A stretch of 10,886 nucleotides of DNA, taken from NCBI GenBank assembly GCA_903879875.1, contig CAIRNC010000342.1:1-10886 (forward strand), written 5' to 3'. This document shows positions 7,329 to 10,886 of the stretch, piece after piece. Numbering within the stretch: the first letter of the stretch is position 1; each line of letters starts with the position of its first letter. Origin of the DNA: an uncultured Bacteroidota bacterium (GTDB lineage: Bacteria; Bacteroidota; Bacteroidia; Flavobacteriales; Flavobacteriaceae). The notes beneath the pieces were generated by a model. It ran no database searches, was not told the DNA's origin, and saw only the letters and a program-made list of their open reading frames with translations. A program made the translations under genes and the position numbers.

Positions 7329-9905
7329 ATGGAATCAATGATGATTTATGTGCCAATAGTTATGGCATTAATAGGATTGGCTTTTATGACAATCAAAAGA
7401 TCTTGGGTTTTAAAACAAGATGCTGGTGATGGTAAAATGAAAGAAATTTCAGATTACATCTATGAAGGTGCCTTAGCTTTTCTAAAAGCAGAATACAGAT
7501 TATTAGCAATTTTTGTTGTTATAGCAAGTATTGTTTTGGCAGGTATTACTTTTTTACCAGGTGTTAAAACGCATTTATTAATTGTTGTTGCATTTATTTT
7601 CGGTGCTTTCTTCTCGGCTTTAGCTGGAAATATGGGGATGAAAATTGCAACTAAAACTAATGTAAGAACAACGCAAGCTGCTCGTACAAGTTTACCTCAA
7701 GCATTAAAAGTTTCTTTTGGTGGTGGAACAGTAATGGGATTAGGAGTTGCTGGTCTAGCAGTTTTAGGTTTAACAACATTTTTCATTGTTTTCTTCAATG
7801 TATTTATGGACGGAGTTTGGGGAATTGATGGTACTGAAAAAATGACTGTTGTTCTTGAAACATTAGCTGGTTTCTCTCTAGGAGCTGAATCTATTGCATT
7901 GTTTGCTCGTGTTGGTGGTGGTATTTATACTAAAGCTGCCGATGTTGGTGCTGACTTAGTAGGTAAAGTTGAAGCTGGAATTCCTGAGGACGATCCTCGT
8001 AATCCTGCTACAATTGCAGATAACGTTGGAGATAACGTTGGAGATGTTGCTGGTATGGGTGCCGATTTATTTGGTTCTTATGTAGCGACAGTTCTAGCAG
8101 CTATGGTTCTTGGTAACTATGTTATCAAAGATATGGGCGGAAAAATAGAAGATGCTTTTGGTGGAATTGGTCCAATTTTATTGCCAATGGCTATCGCTGG
8201 TTTTGGAATTTTATTTTCTATCATCGGAACGATGTTAGTAAAAATCTCTAACGATGATGCTAAAGAGGCGCAAGTTCAAAAAGCATTAAATATTGGGAAC
8301 TGGGTTTCTATTGTTCTAACTGCAGTTGCTTGTTTCTTCCTTGTAAGAATGATGCTGCCTGAAACTATGAAAATGACTTTCTTTGGTGAAGGTTTACAAG
8401 ATATTTCTTCAATGAGAGTTTTCTATGCTTCATTAATCGGATTATTTGTTGGCGGTGCTATTTCATCAGTAACGGAATATTATACAGGTTTAGGTACAAA
8501 ACCAGTTTTGGCAATTGTACAAAAATCTTCGACAGGTGCTGGAACTAATGTAATCGCTGGATTAGCTACTGGTATGATTTCTACATTTCCAACAGTATTA
8601 TTGTTTGCTGGAGCAATCTGGTCAACTTATGCTTTAGCTGGTTTCTACGGTGTGGCTCTTGCTGCTTCTGCAATGATGGCTACAACTGCAATGCAATTAG
8701 CAATCGATGCTTTTGGACCAATTTCTGATAATGCTGGTGGTATTGCTGAAATGAGTGAATTACCTAAAGAAGTTCGTACTCGTACAGATATTTTGGATTC
8801 AGTTGGTAACACAACTGCTGCAACTGGAAAAGGTTTTGCAATCGCTTCTGCTGCATTAACATCATTAGCTTTATTTGCTGCTTATGTAACGTTTACTGGA
8901 ATTGATGGTATCAACATCTTCAAAGCTCCAGTATTAGCAATGTTATTTGTTGGAGGTATGATCCCTGTAGTGTTCTCTGCTTTAGCAATGAACTCTGTAG
9001 GTAAAGCTGCAATGGACATGGTGTATGAAGTACGTCGTCAGTTCAAAGAAATTCCAGGAATTATGGAAGGAACTGGTAAACCAGAATACGGTAAATGTGT
9101 TGAAATTTCTACTAAAGCTGCATTACGTGAAATGATGTTGCCAGGAGTTATGACTATTGGTTTCCCAATTGCAATTGTATTGTTAGGTAAATTAGTTTAT
9201 GGTGAAAATAACCAATTAATTGCTGAAATGTTAGGTGGTTATATGGCTGGAGTTACTGTTTCAGGTGTACTTTGGGCTGTATTCCAAAACAATGCTGGAG
9301 GTGCTTGGGATAATGCTAAAAAATCGTTTGAAGCGGGTGTTAAAATCAACGGTGAAATGACTTTTAAAGGTTCTGATGCTCACAAAGCTGCGGTAACCGG
9401 TGATACTGTTGGAGATCCATTCAAAGATACATCAGGTCCATCTATGAACATCTTAATCAAATTAACTTGTTTGATTGGATTAGTAATCGCTCCTATCTTA
9501 GGAAACGGAACAGCTCCAGAAGGAAAAGAAATGAAATGTACTATTGAAATGAAATCATCTTGTTCTGAAGAAGAAATGAATGGAAATTGCGACATGTCTA
9601 AATGTGCAACTATGACTAAAGACGAATGTGCAGCAATGTGCGACAGTCTTAAATGTACTCCAGAGCAAAAAGAAAAATGCTTATCTCACTATGATGCTAA
9701 TGGAAAATTCGTTGCTCCAACTTGTAAAGAAGGTGAAGGTAAATCTTGTTGTGATAAAGAAAAGGTTGATTCTATGGAAGACCTTGAAAAGGGTAATAAC
9801 CATGTAACAGCTACCATAACTAAAACTGTAGATGGCAAAAAAGTTTCTGAAACTATCGAAGGTACTTACAATGAAGTAAAATCCAAGTTAGATGCTATGA
9901 AATAG
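7329..9905 (+). CDS. hppA: Membrane-bound ion-translocating pyrophosphatase with Cys-rich C-terminal extension
   Basis: This integral membrane pump hydrolyses pyrophosphate to two phosphates and moves H+ and/or Na+ out of the cytoplasm. The pattern of about 16 hydrophobic segments runs from residue 5 to about 725. Catalytic motifs are intact: DVGADLVGKVE from D205, EDDPRNPATIADN from E220, DNVGDNVGDVAGMGADLF from D231, FGPISDNAGGIAEM from F462, DN at 661-662, and GDTVGDPFKDTSGPS from G691. GNTTAATGKGF (493-503) has Ala497 and Gly500, where K+-independent enzymes carry Lys and Thr, so it should be a K+-dependent type. H+ versus Na+ specificity is not settled by eye. At 858 residues it is longer than the usual bacterial 660-770. 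The excess is residues about 726-858, with 11 cysteines in 737-808 and a short tail (HVTATITKTVDGKKVSETIE). The termini of this family face the periplasm. The ATG at 7329 is the first in frame after the promoter and no Shine-Dalgarno is seen. The gene stands alone. Confidence 0.96.
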   Translation: MESMMIYVPIVMALIGLAFMTIKRSWVLKQDAGDGKMKEISDYIYEGALAFLKAEYRLLAIFVVIASIVLAGITFLPGVKTHLLIVVAFIFGAFFSALAGNMGMKIATKTNVRTTQAARTSLPQALKVSFGGGTVMGLGVAGLAVLGLTTFFIVFFNVFMDGVWGIDGTEKMTVVLETLAGFSLGAESIALFARVGGGIYTKAADVGADLVGKVEAGIPEDDPRNPATIADNVGDNVGDVAGMGADLFGSYVATVLAAMVLGNYVIKDMGGKIEDAFGGIGPILLPMAIAGFGILFSIIGTMLVKISNDDAKEAQVQKALNIGNWVSIVLTAVACFFLVRMMLPETMKMTFFGEGLQDISSMRVFYASLIGLFVGGAISSVTEYYTGLGTKPVLAIVQKSSTGAGTNVIAGLATGMISTFPTVLLFAGAIWSTYALAGFYGVALAASAMMATTAMQLAIDAFGPISDNAGGIAEMSELPKEVRTRTDILDSVGNTTAATGKGFAIASAALTSLALFAAYVTFTGIDGINIFKAPVLAMLFVGGMIPVVFSALAMNSVGKAAMDMVYEVRRQFKEIPGIMEGTGKPEYGKCVEISTKAALREMMLPGVMTIGFPIAIVLLGKLVYGENNQLIAEMLGGYMAGVTVSGVLWAVFQNNAGGAWDNAKKSFEAGVKINGEMTFKGSDAHKAAVTGDTVGDPFKDTSGPSMNILIKLTCLIGLVIAPILGNGTAPEGKEMKCTIEMKSSCSEEEMNGNCDMSKCATMTKDECAAMCDSLKCTPEQKEKCLSHYDANGKFVAPTCKEGEGKSCCDKEKVDSMEDLEKGNNHVTATITKTVDGKKVSETIEGTYNEVKSKLDAMK
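9507..9902 (+). other. Cys-rich C-terminal extension of the pyrophosphatase (KC-x7-C repeats)
   Basis: After the last membrane helix, residues 735-808 hold cysteines 737, 745, 754, 759, 767, 771, 776, 784, 799, 807 and 808. Three units have the form KC-x7-C (736-745, 758-767, 775-784). The last two sit in a 17-residue period, CDMSKC-x7-C and CDSLKC-x7-C. Acidic, Lys and Met residues fill the spaces. Residues 825-858 form a separate beta-then-helix tail. The spacing suggests metal binding or a disulfide-linked helical knot; neither is shown. Confidence 0.7.
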
Positions 9906-9975
9906 TTTTTCAAGATTGTTTGTATAAAATACCTCACGAAGTTGAGTACATCCAAAAGTATAGACAATTTTATAA

Positions 9976-10886
9976 TTAATTTTGATAATAATGAGCTCGA
10001 TATTGTATCGGGCTCATTCCTTTTAGATTTAGTTTAATTCGTTCATTATTATAGTAATGGATATATTACTTTATTGCTTTTTTTAACTCATTAACAGACT
10101 TATACTTTTCAAGATAAAATAGCTCTGATTTTAATATTCCGAAAAAGTTTTCAATAATTGCATTTTCAAGGCAATTTCTTTTTTTAGACATACTTTGTTT
10201 GAATCCGTTTTGCTCTAATAATTGCTAGTATTTTTCTTTTTTTTCCAAACTTGATCATAGTTAAGAAGTAAATTAGTTTTATTTGGTATTTTCCTAAAAG
10301 ACTTATTAAGCATTTTAATTACATGATTAAAGTTTGGTCTTTCAGACAGCTCAAAACTTATTGTTTCTCCATTAAATAAATCAATTATAGGCGACAGCTA
10401 TAATTTATTGCCAGACACATTAAATTCTGTACTTTCTGTTGCCTATTTTTGATTTGGTTGGATTGCTTTAAAATCACGCTCTACAATATTTGGCTCTATT
10501 TTTCCCTTTTCTCCTTTATATGATTTATATTTTTTTAATCGTGTTAGACTTTTTAATCCTAAAATTTTCATTAATCACAATATAGTTTTGAAATTAATCA
10601 TAATTCCCTTTTATCTGATTATTAAATCTATGTGGCGACAGCCCAAACTGCCTTTATGGTGATTGTAAAACTGTTTTATTAATTCTTTAATGTCTTGATA
10701 TTTGTTAGCTATTTGAGTTCCTTGATTTATAATATTAACTACTTCTGCCCATCTTCATACAAATGAGTAGAACCACCAAATCATATTTATGCCTTAGTTC
10801 CATTATGATTTGAGCCTTTTGTTTTGATTGGCTTGTTTGACTAGAACTAAGATATTGAACTTAAAAAAAAATCGTTAATCGTAAAT
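9976..10886 (-). pseudogene. IS3-family OrfB transposase, broken by stops and frameshifts
   Basis: Read on the - strand, the relic follows an IS150-group OrfB in order. It has an ELRHKYDLVVLL start region, IKQFYNHHKGSLGCRHID, LMKILGLKSLTRLKKYKSYK, IEPNIVERDFKAIQPNQK, TEFNVSGNKL, LSPIIDLFNGETISFELSER, LNYDQVW (second catalytic Asp, codon at 10254-10256), FKQSMSKKRNCLENAIIENF (catalytic Glu, codon at 10150-10152), FFGILKSELFYLEKYKS, YIHYYNNERIKLNLK and GMSPIQYRAHYYQN, with a stop at 9976-9978. The first catalytic Asp (expected WxTDVTEF) is replaced by Glu (ATESTEF, codon 10434-10436), and the Trp before it is a stop. I count at least six in-frame stops and two frame changes, near 10738 and in the T-run 10231-10244. 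It is inactive. The region 10800-10886 is too decayed to read with confidence. Confidence 0.88.
9990..10018. terminator. Hairpin after hppA, inside the IS3 relic (possible weak terminator)
   Basis: A 13-bp stem with one T-G wobble (9997 with 10011) and a three-base loop (TTG) starts 85 bases after the hppA stop. It is followed by CCTTTT, a poor T-run. It also lies within the 3' end of the relic transposase, coding MSPIQYRAH on the other strand. No other terminator-like structure is seen between 9906 and 9990, so this may end hppA transcription by default. Confidence 0.4.

Larger units (their letters stand above)
9943..10886 (-). mobile_element. Decayed IS3-family (IS150-type) insertion sequence, cut by window end
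   Basis: The left boundary (transposase 3' side) is placed near 9943, where TGAGTACATCCAAAAGTATA begins. It starts with TG as IS3 ends do, and lies between the transposase stop and the pyrophosphatase stop. The rest is an orfB relic read on the - strand, running to the window end, so orfA and the other terminus lie outside. The boundary is inferred, because its partner repeat is not visible. Confidence 0.65.

Noticed and set aside
8015..8041. A perfect 12-bp tandem duplication (GATAACGTTGGA twice) in hppA
   Set aside because: It encodes the DNVGDNVGD motif that is conserved in all membrane pyrophosphatases, so it reflects protein constraint and not a recent repeat expansion.

Overview
The window looks like a chromosomal piece of a low-GC Flavobacterium-type bacterium (Bacteroidota, Flavobacteriia). 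The evidence is strongly AT-rich intergenic DNA, TAnnTTTG-type -7 promoter boxes, start codons preceded by A/T-rich leaders instead of a Shine-Dalgarno sequence, a type IX secretion (T9SS) type A sorting domain, and transposase relics of kinds common in this group. The genus is inferred from these features and not proven.

Layout: (1) 1-1174 holds a decayed IS630-family element on the + strand. Its transposase can be followed through several frames and stop codons, and the window begins inside its left inverted repeat. (2) 1175-1586 is a non-coding region with a candidate promoter overlapped by an 11-bp palindrome, then a 16-bp perfect inverted repeat in the presumed 5' leader. (3) 1587-6824 encodes an intact 1745-residue secreted, multidomain surface protein: signal peptide, IPT/TIG domain, an unassigned domain, Ig-like domains, five PKD-like repeats, two repeats of about 92 residues, and a T9SS sorting tail. 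(4) 6905-6945 is a very strong intrinsic terminator. (5) 6946-7328 is AT-rich spacer ending in a good -7 box. (6) 7329-9905 encodes a membrane-bound ion-pumping pyrophosphatase with all catalytic motifs and an unusual cysteine-rich C-terminal extension. (7) About 9943 to the window end is a decayed IS3-family (IS150-type) element on the - strand, starting only about 38 bp after the pyrophosphatase stop.

The two intact genes are separate transcription units. One makes a large cell-surface or secreted protein, probably adhesive or structural, which no visible enzyme domain contradicts. The other makes a housekeeping energy-conserving pump. They share no evident pathway. Both flanks are dead insertion sequences of different families. 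No complete new defence or mobile system is visible. The most unusual items are the triplicated KC-x7-C tail of the pyrophosphatase and the structured upstream region of the surface-protein gene.
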